From contig JADZEM010000043.1 in assembly GCA_020850535.1 (NCBI GenBank), forward strand, positions 1 to 60,247: DNA of 60,247 bases, read 5' to 3'. This document shows positions 7,838-16,890 of the stretch, one piece after another (within the stretch, counting starts at the first letter, position 1; each line of letters starts with the position of its first letter). Position numbers and translations under genes: made by a program. The stretch comes from Chloroflexota bacterium. GTDB lineage: Bacteria > Chloroflexota > UBA6077 > JACCZL01. Below the pieces are notes generated by a model. It was not told the DNA's origin and did no database searches. It saw nothing but the letters and a program-made list of their open reading frames with translations.

Positions 7838-9588
7838 TCGAGCCGGCCCCGTCGGGCGTGCCCGGGCCGCCCCGCATCCGCGTCCTCCCTCCCGAGATCG
7901 CGGAGCGGATCGCAGCCGGCGAGGTCGTCGAGCGGCCGGTCTCGGTCGTCAAGGAGCTGATCGACAACTCGCTGGACGCCGGGGCCGCGGATATCCGCAT
8001 CGACATCGAGGGCGGCGGCCTCACCCTGATCCGCGTGGCCGACGACGGCCACGGCATCGCCCCGGATCAGCTTGAGCTGGCGTTCCAGCGCCACGCCACC
8101 TCCAAGATCGACGACGTGCGCGACCTGCTGGAGATCGCCACGCTCGGCTTCCGAGGCGAGGCGCTCCCGAGCATCGCCGCCGTGGCCGAGGTGGACGTCG
8201 CCAGCAGCGTGGACGACGATGGCCGCGCCGTGACGGTTGGGATTCGCGCGGGGAAGGTCCAGCGACGCGGCACGCGGGGCCGGCCGCGCGGCACGACTGT
8301 CTGGGTCCGCAACCTGTTCCAGCCGATCCCGGCCCGCCTGAAGTTCACCCGCAACCCGCGCGTCGAGTCGTCCGCCATCAGCCAGCTGGTCCGCCGCTAC
8401 GCCCTGGCCCGCCCGGAGGTCCGCTTCGCCCTGACGTTGGACAGCCACGCGTCGCTCAAGACCAGCGGGAGCGGCCGGCTGGAGACGACGCTCGCCGAGG
8501 TGCTCGGGCCAGAGGTGGCGGCGTGCCTGCTGCCGCTGCCCGAGCGAACGGTGGGGGCAGGCCGGCTGACTGGCTACGTCAGCGCCCCGGGCCTCAGCCG
8601 TCCAAACCGGCAGTCCTGCATCGTCTTCGTGAACCGGCGCTGGGTGGCCGTGCCAGTGTTGCAGCAGGCGCTCGAAGCGGCCTACCGTCCACTGCTGCCG
8701 CCGGGCCGCCACCCGATTGTCGTGCTGTACGTCGAGGTGCCGCCGGGCGCGGTGGACGTGAACGTCCATCCGTCGAAGGCCGAGGTCAAGCTGCTCTGGG
8801 AAGCGGACCTCGCGGCGGCGGTGAGTGACGCCGTCAAGGACGTGATCGGCCGAAGTCCGCGCCGCCCGGACGACGAGCAGGACTTTGCGCTGGCAGCCAC
8901 CCAGTACAAGCTGCCGACGCCCTCCCGGCGGGGCACCCTGGCGGCCGAACGCGGCCCGGGCCTCTGGGAGCTTGACGCCGCCACACCGACGCTGGGGCTG
9001 AAGCTGATCGGCCAGCACGGCAACACCGTCCTGCTGGCCGAGGGGCGCGGCGGCCTCTACGTGGTCGATCAGCACCGCGCCCACGAGCGCATCATCTACG
9101 AGCAGTTGAGCGCCCGCTACGCCGCCCAGGTTGCGCTCGACGCCGAGGACGGTGGCGCTGACGCGGGCGCAGCCGCCAACGCCCAGTACCTGCTGGAGCC
9201 GATCGTCATGGAGATGCCGCCCGGCCGCGCCGAGATCATCGGGGATCGGCTGGCGGCGCTCGAAGCGCTCGGCTTCTCCTGCGAGCGGTTCGGCGGCCAC
9301 AGCTTCCTGATCCGCTCCACCCCGGACGTCCCCGACGCCACCCAGCGGGCCACCCTTGAGGAAGTCCTGGAGGAGGCGTCCGACCAGCGCGACGACTGGC
9401 GCGAGCGGCTGCTGATCCGCCTCGCCTGCCGCTCGGCGATCCGCCGGGGCCGCCAGTTGACCCTGCCCGAAGCGACTCGCCTGCTGGATCAGCTCAGCCG
9501 CGCCGCCACGCCGGCCGTCTGCCCGCACGGCGCGCCGATTGTCCTGCACTTCGGCCGCAAGTTTCTGGAGCGTCAGTTCGCCTGGTAG
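7834..9588 (+). CDS. mutL: DNA mismatch repair protein MutL
   Basis: A 584-residue MutL that couples MutS mismatch recognition to strand incision. The GHKL ATPase is clear: ELIDNSLDAGA, VADDGHGIAPDQL, ATSKI and LGFRGEALPSI. The transducer region holds VNVHPSKAEVKL. The C-terminal domain keeps the endonuclease motif as DQHRAHERIIYE (family consensus DQHA-x2-E-x4-E; the Ala is Arg here) and the zinc-site motif CPHGAP near the end. It should thus be a nicking MutL, as in bacteria without MutH. The GTG start overlaps the mutS stop (GTGA), with GGAGGA at 7825-7830, indicating translational coupling. Confidence 0.96.
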   Translation: MIEPAPSGVPGPPRIRVLPPEIAERIAAGEVVERPVSVVKELIDNSLDAGAADIRIDIEGGGLTLIRVADDGHGIAPDQLELAFQRHATSKIDDVRDLLEIATLGFRGEALPSIAAVAEVDVASSVDDDGRAVTVGIRAGKVQRRGTRGRPRGTTVWVRNLFQPIPARLKFTRNPRVESSAISQLVRRYALARPEVRFALTLDSHASLKTSGSGRLETTLAEVLGPEVAACLLPLPERTVGAGRLTGYVSAPGLSRPNRQSCIVFVNRRWVAVPVLQQALEAAYRPLLPPGRHPIVVLYVEVPPGAVDVNVHPSKAEVKLLWEADLAAAVSDAVKDVIGRSPRRPDDEQDFALAATQYKLPTPSRRGTLAAERGPGLWELDAATPTLGLKLIGQHGNTVLLAEGRGGLYVVDQHRAHERIIYEQLSARYAAQVALDAEDGGADAGAAANAQYLLEPIVMEMPPGRAEIIGDRLAALEALGFSCERFGGHSFLIRSTPDVPDATQRATLEEVLEEASDQRDDWRERLLIRLACRSAIRRGRQLTLPEATRLLDQLSRAATPAVCPHGAPIVLHFGRKFLERQFAW

Positions 9589-9748
9589 TGGTATCCTCGG
9601 GGTACGGCTCTGCCGGCCCGAGAGTTTTCGCTCCCTGCCGCAACTGCGAGCGCGGCAGCACGTTGAAGGACGCTGGAACGACTCCTCTGCTCGCCGCGAT
9701 CGCGGGTCACACTGGGTGACGTTCTGACGAAAACTGCAGGTTGGAGAT

Positions 9749-9778
9749 TTGCCCGGCCTATCTGGCACGGCCTAGAAT
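9749..9778 (+). promoter_or_regulatory. Candidate sigma-70 type promoter of tig-clpP-clpX
   Basis: TTGCCC at 9749-9754 and TAGAAT at 9773-9778 are separated by 18 bases. They lie in the 359-base gap between mutL (stop 9588) and the trigger factor start (9948). The predicted transcript would have a leader of about 165 bases. I see no riboswitch-like or T-box-like structure in that leader, and the rest of the gap holds no gene. Confidence 0.5.
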
Positions 9779-9947
9779 CAATCCTGGGAGAGACCAGATC
9801 GGATCGACGGGCCGAACGCGGCCCGGCCCTGGCGCTTGAAGGCCCGAACGCTCCCGTATTTTTCCGACCAGGGCGCCCACTGCGACGGTGACCGTGTCAA
9901 CTGCTGTTGCGCGCGTTCAAGAGTCGCTTCGAGGAGGAAGACCGCCG

Positions 9948-11465
9948 GTGAAGGTGGCCGCGCAAGAGATCGAGAACAGCCAGGTCGTCCTGGATATCGA
10001 AGTTGAGGACGAGCGGCTGGAGCGTGCTGTCGACCAGGCGTACCGCCGCATCGTGCAGCGCATCAACGTGCCGGGCTTCCGCAAGGGGAAGGCGCCCAGG
10101 GCGCTCGTCGAGCGGATGGTTGGCCGCGAGGCGCTGGTAGAGGATGCCGTCGAGCAACTGGTTCCCCAGGTGGTCGAGGACGCCGTCAAGCAGCAAGAGC
10201 TCAAGATGGTCGCGCGGCCGAGCCTGGAGGTCGTGAGCACCCAGCCGCTGCAAGTCAAGGCGACGGTCCCCGTCCAGCCGAAGGTCGAGCTTGGGGACTA
10301 CAAGTCCCTGAGCATCGAGGCCACCCCGGCCGAGGTGACCGACGAGCAGGTGGACCGCGTCGTTTCGCGGCTCCAGGAGTCGAACGCGACGTTCGAGCCG
10401 GCCGAGCGAGCCGTCGAGCTGACGGACCGCATCTCCATCGACATCCTCGCCAGGGCCGGCGAGACGACGATCATGGAGAGCAAGGACGCCGAGTACGTCG
10501 TGGACCCGGAGGGGCCGCAGCCGGCCGAGGGCTTCGCCGAGGCGCTCGTCGGGCAGCAGCCTGAGGAGACCAAGACCTACACCCTCAAGCTCCCTGAGGA
10601 TCACCGCAACACCGAGCTGGCCGGCCAGGACGCCGAGTTCACCATCACGGTCAACTGGGTCAAGGCCAAGATCCTGCCGCCGCTGGACGACGATTTCGCC
10701 TCCGTCGTCGGGACCGAGTTCGAGTCGATGGACGCTCTGCGCGGCGCCATCCGCGAGAACCTGAGCGCCCGCGAGGAGCACGAGCGGCGGATGGCCCACG
10801 AGGAGCAGGTCGTCAACGCGGTGGTCGAGCAGGCCTCCGTAGACCTCCCGCCGCAGCTTGTCGAGGAAGAGGCCGGACGCCAGGTTCAGCAGCTCGCGCA
10901 GAACATGGAGCGCCAGGGCATCCCGTTGTCGACGTATCTTCGTTTCACTCAGAAGACGGAGGAGCAGTTCCGGGCTGAGATGATGGCCCAGGCTGAGCGA
11001 AGCGTCCGACGGAGTGAAGTTCTGAACGCAGTGGCCCTGGCTGAGGGTATCGACGTCACCGACGACGAGATCCGCGAGCAGCTGACCCTTTCGCTGGACG
11101 ATTCCAACGAAAGCCGCCGGCTGATTCGCGACTCGATGCGGAATCCGATGGTCCGAGAGCGCATGGCGGCGTCCATGCGGCGCGATCGAGCCGTCCGCTT
11201 CCTGCTGGAGACCGTTGGCGGCGTTGACTTTGCCGCGTTGGAGGCCGAGGCCGCCGCCGAGGCGCAGGCCCTCGAGGAGGCCGCCGACGACGTGGTGCTG
11301 GCTGATCCGGTCGACGACGCGGTTGACGCGGTCGAGATCGACGAGCTGGTGGAAGAGACTGTCGAGGAGCTCAAGGCCGAACTGGCCGAGGCTGAGGCAG
11401 TCGAAGGCGCCGGCTCAGACGCCGAGGGCAAGCCCCGCGACGCTTCTGGAGACACATCCGCATGA
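9948..11465 (+). CDS. tig: Trigger factor, ribosome-associated chaperone and prolyl isomerase
   Basis: A 505-residue trigger factor. The N-terminal ribosome-binding domain carries the signature GFRKGKAP. A central FKBP-type prolyl isomerase domain follows ([13 protein letters not shown] through [21 protein letters not shown]), then the helical chaperone arms. The last 75 residues or so are a strongly acidic, Ala/Glu/Asp-rich tail not found in the E. coli protein. The start chosen is GTG 9948, with GAGGAGGA at 9931-9938; an upstream in-frame GTG at 9888 would add 20 residues before the domain and has weaker signals. clpP overlaps its stop by four bases, so folding and degradation genes are co-expressed. 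Confidence 0.95.
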   Translation: MKVAAQEIENSQVVLDIEVEDERLERAVDQAYRRIVQRINVPGFRKGKAPRALVERMVGREALVEDAVEQLVPQVVEDAVKQQELKMVARPSLEVVSTQPLQVKATVPVQPKVELGDYKSLSIEATPAEVTDEQVDRVVSRLQESNATFEPAERAVELTDRISIDILARAGETTIMESKDAEYVVDPEGPQPAEGFAEALVGQQPEETKTYTLKLPEDHRNTELAGQDAEFTITVNWVKAKILPPLDDDFASVVGTEFESMDALRGAIRENLSAREEHERRMAHEEQVVNAVVEQASVDLPPQLVEEEAGRQVQQLAQNMERQGIPLSTYLRFTQKTEEQFRAEMMAQAERSVRRSEVLNAVALAEGIDVTDDEIREQLTLSLDDSNESRRLIRDSMRNPMVRERMAASMRRDRAVRFLLETVGGVDFAALEAEAAAEAQALEEAADDVVLADPVDDAVDAVEIDELVEETVEELKAELAEAEAVEGAGSDAEGKPRDASGDTSA

Positions 11466-12220
11466 CCCCACATCTCCGTTTCCTGTCCCATCCTCGCGTC
11501 GCACCGGCCCCGGAGATCTCGTGGCTCGGTGCGGATATGCGGGACAGCGTGGCGCCGCCCCTGACCCTCTCGTCGGCTCAGCTTGACCGCACGATCGACC
11601 AGGTCGTGCCGATGGTCATCGAGCAGACGAACCGGGGTGAGCGGGCGTACGACATCTTCTCGCTGCTGCTCAAGGAGCGCATCATCTTCCTGGGCACCGG
11701 CATTGACGACCAGATTGCCAACCTGATCATCGCGCAGCTCCTGTTCCTGGCCCGCGAGGACCCGGACAAGGACATCACCCTGTACATCAACAGTCCCGGC
11801 GGCTACGTCAACGCCGGGCTGGCGATCTACGACACGATGCAGCTGATCCAGCCGGACGTCTCCACGACGTGCGTCGGGATGGCCGCGTCGATGGGCGCGG
11901 TGCTGCTCTGTGGCGGCGCGAAGAACAAGCGCTATTCGCTGCCGAACTCCACGATCATGATCCACCAGGCGGCTGGCGGCTTCGAGGGCACGGCCGCGGA
12001 CATCGAGATCCGCGCCCGGGAGATCCTCCGGCTGCAGCAGCGCCTCAAGGAGATCATCTCGTTCCACAGCGGCCAGGACATCGAGCAGGTGGCCCGCGAT
12101 ATGGACCGCGACTTCTTCATGAGCGCGGAGGCAGCCAAGGAATACAAGCTGGTCGACGAGATCATCGGAACCACGCCGGTGTCGACCGGCTCGGGTGGCG
12201 CGGACGGCGCCGCATCATGA
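11462..12220 (+). CDS. clpP: ATP-dependent Clp protease proteolytic subunit
   Basis: A 252-residue ClpP, the tetradecameric serine peptidase that works with ClpX. The triad is visible: Ser in [11 protein letters not shown], His in [11 protein letters not shown], Asp in [29 protein letters not shown] is the typical handle region. The ATG overlaps the tig stop (ATGA). About 25 residues precede an internal ATG at 11537 from which standard ClpP length would result; they may form a propeptide or the true start may be internal, though 11537 lacks a clear ribosome-binding site. clpX follows after 111 bases. Confidence 0.96.
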   Translation: MTPHLRFLSHPRVAPAPEISWLGADMRDSVAPPLTLSSAQLDRTIDQVVPMVIEQTNRGERAYDIFSLLLKERIIFLGTGIDDQIANLIIAQLLFLAREDPDKDITLYINSPGGYVNAGLAIYDTMQLIQPDVSTTCVGMAASMGAVLLCGGAKNKRYSLPNSTIMIHQAAGGFEGTAADIEIRAREILRLQQRLKEIISFHSGQDIEQVARDMDRDFFMSAEAAKEYKLVDEIIGTTPVSTGSGGADGAAS

Positions 12221-12331
12221 ATTCTCGGTCGGTGCCACGAGCCGTGACGCCGCGGTCTGCCTGGGCGTGCGCCCCGTCAGGCCGCGCGGCGTCGTCCGGT
12301 TGGGCGACGACGGTCAAGGGGGTTTGAGGGG

Positions 12332-13615
12332 ATGGCGAACACCCGCGGCGCTCGCGGTCAGTACCATTGCTCCTTCTGCGGTAAAAGTCAGGACCAGGTT
12401 CGGCGGCTGATTGCCGGTCCTGGCGCCGTCTACATTTGCGACGAGTGCGTCGATCTCTGCCGAGAGATCATCGACGAGGAGTCAGCCCCGCCGACCAAGG
12501 CCAAGGTGCCGATGGCGAAGCTGCCGACCCCGAAGAAGATCTACGAGCAGCTCAATGCTTACGTAGTGGGCCAGGACCGCGCCAAGAAGGTGCTGTCCGT
12601 GGCGGTCTACAACCACTACAAGCGCGTCGGCGCGGGCATGCAGGTCGACGATGTCGAGCTGCAGAAGAGCAACATCCTGCTCGTCGGACCGACCGGCTGT
12701 GGCAAGACCCTGCTGGCGCAGACCCTCGCGCGGATCATCGACGTGCCGTTCTGCATCGCGGACGCCACGGCCCTGACCGAGGCGGGCTACGTCGGCGAGG
12801 ATGTCGAGAACATCCTGCTCCGGCTGATCCAGGCCGCCGACTTCGACATCGCGCGGGCCGAGCGTGGCATCGTCTACATCGACGAGATCGACAAGATCGC
12901 CCGCAAGGGTGACAACCCGTCGATCACCCGTGACGTCTCGGGCGAGGGCGTGCAGCAGGCGCTCCTCAAGATCATCGAGGGGACCGTTGCGAACGTGCCG
13001 CCGCAGGGTGGCCGCAAGCACCCGCACCAGGACTTCATCCAGATCAACACCACGAACATCCTGTTCATCTGCGGCGGGGCGTTCGAGGGGCTGGAGCAGA
13101 TCGTCGGATCCCGCATCGGCTCCAAGCGGATGATGGGCTTCAACAGCGAGCGCCGCACCGACGCCGACCTGGCGGAGATCTACCGCTCGCTGACCTCGGA
13201 CGACCTGCTCAAGTACGGGCTGATCCCCGAATTCGTCGGCCGCCTGCCGGTCACGGTCAGCATCGATCCGCTCCTGAAGGAGGATCTGATGCGCATCCTG
13301 ACCGAGCCGCGCAACGCGATCACGAAGCAGTACTCCAAGTTCCTCTCGCTGGACAAGGTCGAGCTGGTGTTCCAGGACGACGCCCTCGAGGCGGCGGCCG
13401 AGAAGGCGCTGGAGCTGCGGACGGGCGCACGCGGTCTGCGGACGATCATCGAGGAAGTGCTCCTCGACGTGATGTACGAGATCCCGTCGCGCAACGACAT
13501 CCGCAAGTGCATCATCACGGCGGACGTGATCAAGAACGGCAAGACGCCGCAGCTGCTGGCGCGGTCGGAGCGCCCGATCGACATGGCCGAGCTGCGGGAG
13601 GACCAGCCCGCGTAG
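12332..13615 (+). CDS. clpX: ATP-dependent Clp protease ATP-binding subunit ClpX
   Basis: A 427-residue AAA+ unfoldase that feeds substrates to ClpP. It has the N-terminal zinc-binding domain (CSFCGKSQ and CDECVDLC), Walker [13 protein letters not shown], Walker [12 protein letters not shown], the pore loop GYVGEDVE and the sensor region [10 protein letters not shown]. Length is normal. The ATG has GAGGGG immediately upstream. It is the last gene of the tig-clpP-clpX operon: a strong intrinsic terminator follows at 13659-13697. Confidence 0.97.
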   Translation: MANTRGARGQYHCSFCGKSQDQVRRLIAGPGAVYICDECVDLCREIIDEESAPPTKAKVPMAKLPTPKKIYEQLNAYVVGQDRAKKVLSVAVYNHYKRVGAGMQVDDVELQKSNILLVGPTGCGKTLLAQTLARIIDVPFCIADATALTEAGYVGEDVENILLRLIQAADFDIARAERGIVYIDEIDKIARKGDNPSITRDVSGEGVQQALLKIIEGTVANVPPQGGRKHPHQDFIQINTTNILFICGGAFEGLEQIVGSRIGSKRMMGFNSERRTDADLAEIYRSLTSDDLLKYGLIPEFVGRLPVTVSIDPLLKEDLMRILTEPRNAITKQYSKFLSLDKVELVFQDDALEAAAEKALELRTGARGLRTIIEEVLLDVMYEIPSRNDIRKCIITADVIKNGKTPQLLARSERPIDMAELREDQPA

Positions 13616-13658
13616 GGGCGAGTTATCAGTCGTCAGTTCTCAGTCAAGAGCTGTCAGA

Positions 13659-13697
13659 GGGGGCGGGTGTGTCACGCGAGACGCACCCGCTCCCTTT
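13659..13697 (+). terminator. Intrinsic terminator after clpX
   Basis: GGGGGCGGGTGTGTC at 13659-13673 can pair with GACGCACCCGCTCCC at 13679-13693 (15 positions, two imperfect), with a five-base loop and a TTTT tail. It sits 44 bases after the clpX stop and before the oppositely oriented TatC-like genes. The flanking sequence (13621-13655) contains short runs of CAGT/CAGTTCTCAGT with no coding potential. Confidence 0.8.
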
Positions 13698-13757
13698 TGC
13701 GCTGGGTGCCCTCTCCCCAACCCCTCCACCTCGCATGAGAGCGAGGAGAAGAACGGG

Positions 13758-14516
13758 TCAGGCCCGGGTGGGGAAGAGGCGCGCCAGCAGCAGCCCGGCC
13801 TCGTAGAAGAGGTAGAGCGGCGCGGCGACTACCAGCATCGTCAGGATGTCAGGCGTCGGCGTAGCCAGCGCCGCCAGAATGACGGCGACCAGCAAGGCGT
13901 ACGGGCGCAGCTTCGTGAGTCGTTCCATCCCGACCACCTCCATGCCCCCGAGTGTGCGTACCCAGAATGGCAGTTGAACTGCTACCCCACTAAGACATAC
14001 CAGGTGGAGGCCAAGGATCCCGAGACTGGTCATCGACATGCGGTATCGCCAGTGATTCAGGTCATGGTTCCAACTCACATGCGCAGCGAGAATGGGAACC
14101 ACGATGATGAAGGCGAAGGCCGCTCCGAAGACGAAGGCGACAGTTAGGCCTATTGCCGTACCCCATCGACGGAACCGGCCCCTCGCATTCCCGAGTGCGA
14201 TGACGAGTCCCAGGATCTGCGCGATAAGGACTGGCTGTGCCATGGCCAGCGCGGAGACAGCGGCGACGTACACGTACGCCCGTAGCCATTCTTCTTGAGA
14301 ATCGTGTGAGATGACAAACCAGACCGTAGAGAGCACCTGAAGGAGATCGCCTGCAAGCGAGTGTTGGTCCCACCCGCGTGGAATCGGCCAGCATACCAGG
14401 ACGAACGCCACCAGGTAGCTGCCCAGGCAGATGAGGACGCGTCGGAGTGCATCCCGCGTTAGCTCGTTCATCGACGTGACGTCTTCGGGCGGATCAATGA
14501 CGGGCCTGCTCATCAA
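13758..14516 (-). CDS. TatC-like polytopic membrane protein (degenerate paralogue, six predicted TM)
   Basis: A 252-residue membrane protein with hydrophobic spans at about 25-45, 81-107, 119-143, 164-186, 205-220 and 224-246, the TatC pattern. The C-terminal RPYALLVAVILAALATPTPD then YLFYEAGLLLARLF matches the TatC signature (compare YALILSFIVGAMITPTPD in the canonical TatC at 20259). The N-terminal HLEELR twin-arginine recognition motif of TatC is missing; the protein begins MNELTRDALRRV there. The upstream gene overlaps by four bases and encodes a shorter relative. Function as a translocase is doubtful; it could be a divergent partner or a decaying duplicate. Confidence 0.65.
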   Translation of the reverse strand: MMSRPVIDPPEDVTSMNELTRDALRRVLICLGSYLVAFVLVCWPIPRGWDQHSLAGDLLQVLSTVWFVISHDSQEEWLRAYVYVAAVSALAMAQPVLIAQILGLVIALGNARGRFRRWGTAIGLTVAFVFGAAFAFIIVVPILAAHVSWNHDLNHWRYRMSMTSLGILGLHLVCLSGVAVQLPFWVRTLGGMEVVGMERLTKLRPYALLVAVILAALATPTPDILTMLVVAAPLYLFYEAGLLLARLFPTRA

Positions 14517-15139
14517 CTGCTTTGACCTACGGCCCCGACGCTGCCAGCCGGAATGAGTCTTGCCAGCAGCAGCCCGGCCTCGTAGAAGAGGTAGAGCGGC
14601 ACGGCTACGAGCATCATCGACAGCGGATCAGTGCTCGGCGTCACCAGCGCCGCGACGATCACCGTCCCCAGCAGCAGGTATCGTCGTGACCGCTCCAACG
14701 TTCGTCTACTCGTGATCTCCAGACGTACAAGCACGGCCGGCCAGCCCGGCAACTGGAACGCCAGCCCGACCAGGAAGGTCAATCCGGCAACGAAGAGGAC
14801 TTCATCGGCGGTGTTGATGCCCGCCATGATGAAGTGGGCGATGGGACTGACGCCGGACCGTACCCAGAGCAGATGCGGGGATGATGGAACGGACAGTGCG
14901 ATGGCGATAGACTGCGTAGTAGAGCCGTCGGTGACGTACGGCACGGGCAGCAAGGCCACCAGAAGACCAGCGAACAGCGCGGCCGCACAGATGGCAATCC
15001 GCCAGCGGACCCGTCGATCCGATGTGGGCTCATCCCGGGCGGCGTACAGGTCCGCGCACGTCAACTTGTCCACAAGTGGCCTCGTAGCAGAGATCGCCGG
15101 CGGCCCGAGCGCGCACCGCACAGGGGCAGCGGTTCCCAA
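14513..15139 (-). CDS. Short TatC-like membrane protein
   Basis: A 208-residue protein related to the next gene and to TatC. Its first span and loop (ALLPVPYVTDGSTTQSIAI) align with ALPIPWLTEASVTQTVISI of the canonical TatC. Its end (LERSRRYLLLGTVIVAAL, VTPSTDPLSMML, YLFYEAGLLLARL) aligns with the last two spans. One to two central membrane spans are missing, leaving about four. The last ~43 coding bases are nearly identical to those of the neighbour (around 14561-14604 versus 13783-13826), so the pair arose by tandem duplication. It overlaps the downstream TatC-like gene as ATGA. The N-terminal 40 residues are unconserved-looking and the start is uncertain. Confidence 0.6.
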   Translation of the reverse strand: MGTAAPVRCALGPPAISATRPLVDKLTCADLYAARDEPTSDRRVRWRIAICAAALFAGLLVALLPVPYVTDGSTTQSIAIALSVPSSPHLLWVRSGVSPIAHFIMAGINTADEVLFVAGLTFLVGLAFQLPGWPAVLVRLEITSRRTLERSRRYLLLGTVIVAALVTPSTDPLSMMLVAVPLYLFYEAGLLLARLIPAGSVGAVGQSS

Positions 15140-15150
15140 TACCGCCCAGT

Positions 15151-15510
15151 TTACGGCACGCGGACCACAATCGCGGCGTTGACCATCAGGATCGCGTCGA
15201 TGCGGTCCCCAAACTCCGGCCGGAACGCCTCGCCGACCGGCAGCAGGCCGCCCGGCTGCACCATTACGTTGACCGTCCCAATCGGGAACTGGGCCTTGAC
15301 CTGCTCCACATCCACCGGGCCGGTCTCCGGCGGCGCGCCGATGGTCACATCCACCATCACCGTGGACATATCCGTCACACCAGCCACCTGCCGCAACCCC
15401 GGCAACGAGACATGCTGAAACGCATTCCGAACGGCCCGCACAGCGGCCTTCGTCGGATCCTGCCCGTGCAGGTCAACCCCAGTCCCCAGCTCGACGCAGA
15501 ACGTACGCAT
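15151..15510 (-). CDS. Lin0512 family protein
   Basis: A 119-residue protein that I recognise as the Lin0512 family by its opening MRTFCVELGTGVDLHGQDPT, the following KAAVRAVRNAF, and the end VNAAIVVRVP. The family is conserved in many bacteria and has no firmly established function. The ATG at 15510 has GGAGAG a few bases upstream; an alternative GTG at 15522 adds four residues. It is the first gene on the minus strand, 11 bases upstream of the TatC-like pair, and so may be co-transcribed with it. Confidence 0.75.
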   Translation of the reverse strand: MRTFCVELGTGVDLHGQDPTKAAVRAVRNAFQHVSLPGLRQVAGVTDMSTVMVDVTIGAPPETGPVDVEQVKAQFPIGTVNVMVQPGGLLPVGEAFRPEFGDRIDAILMVNAAIVVRVP

Positions 15511-15561
15511 GACTCTCTCCACACCGCTCTCATCGGTCGTTCCTCAGTGTAGCCGTGATCT

Positions 15562-15687
15562 GTCGGGGGCTGAAGCCCCCGGCTACAGTCATTCAGTCGC
15601 TCCGCGACGTTGGGCGGGGTGGCCGTCGAGCACGGGAGGCGTCGCGCAGCGACAGCACGACGGTAGGCGGGGGTTTCAACCCCCGAC
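15562..15687. repeat. Palindromic repeat element, copy 2
   Basis: Same architecture as the copy at the window start. GTCGGGGGCTGAAGCCCCC opens at 15562 and the mirrored TTTCAACCCCCGAC ends at 15687. The inner palindrome is CAGTCGCTCCGCGAC against GTCGCGCAGCGAC. The extended terminal repeats seen at 2-18 and 60073-60097 are absent here, so this is the core form. It lies in the divergent spacer between the Lin0512 gene and the DUF177 gene; the remaining part (15688-15902) holds the promoter and hairpin listed separately. Confidence 0.8.
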
Positions 15688-15762
15688 CCCGAGCTGCGGT
15701 TCTGGTCCCAACACCCTCGCTGTGCCGCCCAGCACACCGGCCATCAGCCCCAGCACGGTATG

Positions 15763-15792
15763 TTGTTCCTACCACCAAACGCCGCGTATACT
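15763..15792 (+). promoter_or_regulatory. Candidate promoter of the yceD-rpmF-fabG operon
   Basis: TTGTTC at 15763-15768 and TATACT at 15787-15792, with an 18-base spacer. Predicted start of transcription is near 15799, 104 bases before the DUF177 start codon and at the first base of a terminator-like hairpin. Confidence 0.55.
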
Positions 15793-15799
15793 TCGAGAG

Positions 15800-15824
15800 G
15801 CGGCTGCCCGCAGCCGCTCTTTTT
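15800..15824 (+). promoter_or_regulatory. Hairpin with T-run at the predicted 5' end of the rpmF operon transcript
   Basis: GCGGCTGC (15800-15807), a two-base loop, GCAGCCGC (15810-15817), then TCTTTTT (15818-15824). By itself this is an intrinsic terminator shape. It starts at the position where the promoter at 15763-15792 should initiate, so it may be a stabilising 5' hairpin, an attenuator, or the end of an unseen upstream transcript. Confidence 0.5.
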
Positions 15825-15902
15825 GTGCTCGCAACCGAGCGTGACGAGCCTCGCTCCCGTGCTCGCGCGAGACCCGCTCTTGAACAACTTTGAGGTGCCG
15901 AG

Positions 15903-16457
15903 ATGATCGGGGAGAATGTCGCGCAACTGCTGCAAGCTCCCGTCGGCACGAGTCGCTCGTATCGCCTGGACGAGGACGAGCCGCTTCTGGCCGAGGAACT
16001 CGGGCTCGTCAGCCCGATTGTCGGCACGCTGAAGCTCACCCGCACCAACCACGGGATTCTGGCTGAGGCCCGCTACTCCGTCGACATCGAGCAGGAGTGC
16101 GGCCGGTGTCTGGAGCCAGCCCGTGACACGATCCAGAGCGAGTTGAGCGAGGAGTTCCTGCCCTGCCTCAACATCGTCACCGGCACGCCGGTCAACATCG
16201 AGGCCGATCCCGAGGCGCCGCGCCTGACCGCCAACCACGAGCTTGACCTGACCGAAAGCCTCCGCCAGGACATCGTGGTGCAGACACCGCTCCAGCCACT
16301 CTGCCGCCCGGACTGCCCCGGCCTCTGCCCACAGTGCGGGGCGGAGCTTAGCGCAGGCGCGTGCGCCTGCGACGGGGACGACGCGCCCCTCTCGGACAAC
16401 CCACAACTGAGCCGCCTGGGTGAGTTGCTCAAAGCGCAGCTTCCCCCAGGCTCATAG
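15903..16457 (+). CDS. DUF177 (YceD-like) protein with zinc-binding tail
   Basis: A 184-residue YceD/DUF177 protein, which in most bacteria sits directly before the ribosomal protein L32 gene, as here. The signature EQECGRCLEP lies near residues 62-71 and a zinc-ribbon-like C-PDCPGLCPQCG-C cluster is near 137-150. E. coli YceD is linked to 23S rRNA metabolism; the bacterial family is otherwise little understood. Start ATG 15903 follows GAGGTGCCGAG. It leads the operon with rpmF 71 bases downstream. Confidence 0.88.
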   Translation: MIGENVAQLLQAPVGTSRSYRLDEDEPLLAEELGLVSPIVGTLKLTRTNHGILAEARYSVDIEQECGRCLEPARDTIQSELSEEFLPCLNIVTGTPVNIEADPEAPRLTANHELDLTESLRQDIVVQTPLQPLCRPDCPGLCPQCGAELSAGACACDGDDAPLSDNPQLSRLGELLKAQLPPGS

Positions 16458-16528
16458 CTTCCGTCGCGTAGACGGTATCATTCGCACCCGAACACTCATC
16501 GACCCCTGCACACCGAAGGAGCACGCTC

Positions 16529-16729
16529 ATGGGCGCCCTGCCAAAGAAGAAGGTCAGCCGCATGCATCGCGGCCATCGCCGCCACCACCTCGCCATCACC
16601 CTGCCCACGCTGATGGACTGCCCGCAGTGCAATCAGAAGAAGCTGACGCACGTCGTCTGCCCGTCCTGCGGCACCTACAACGGCCACCAGGTGCTGACCA
16701 TCAAGGAGAAGCGGCTCCAGGCCGAGTAG
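16529..16729 (+). CDS. rpmF: 50S ribosomal protein L32
   Basis: A 66-residue L32: it opens with the invariant MGALPKKKVS and holds two CxxC pairs (CPQC and CPSC) for zinc, so it is the zinc-containing form. AAGGAG precedes the ATG. It lies between DUF177 and fabG, the common bacterial arrangement linking translation to fatty-acid synthesis, although plsX and fabD, which often sit here, are not present. Confidence 0.96.
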   Translation: MGALPKKKVSRMHRGHRRHHLAITLPTLMDCPQCNQKKLTHVVCPSCGTYNGHQVLTIKEKRLQAE

Positions 16730-16890
16730 GGGTCCAGGCCGAGCAGGCACGCCAGGCCGATACGCGGTCAGCGGCCTGAGACAGGCTGCACGCCTTGTCC
16801 CATGAGCGCGATGCCGGGCCACGCTGGCCCGGACTGCTGCATGGGCGAGAACACCAGGCAGCCAGCAGGGCACGGGAGGGGTAGCGCGCC

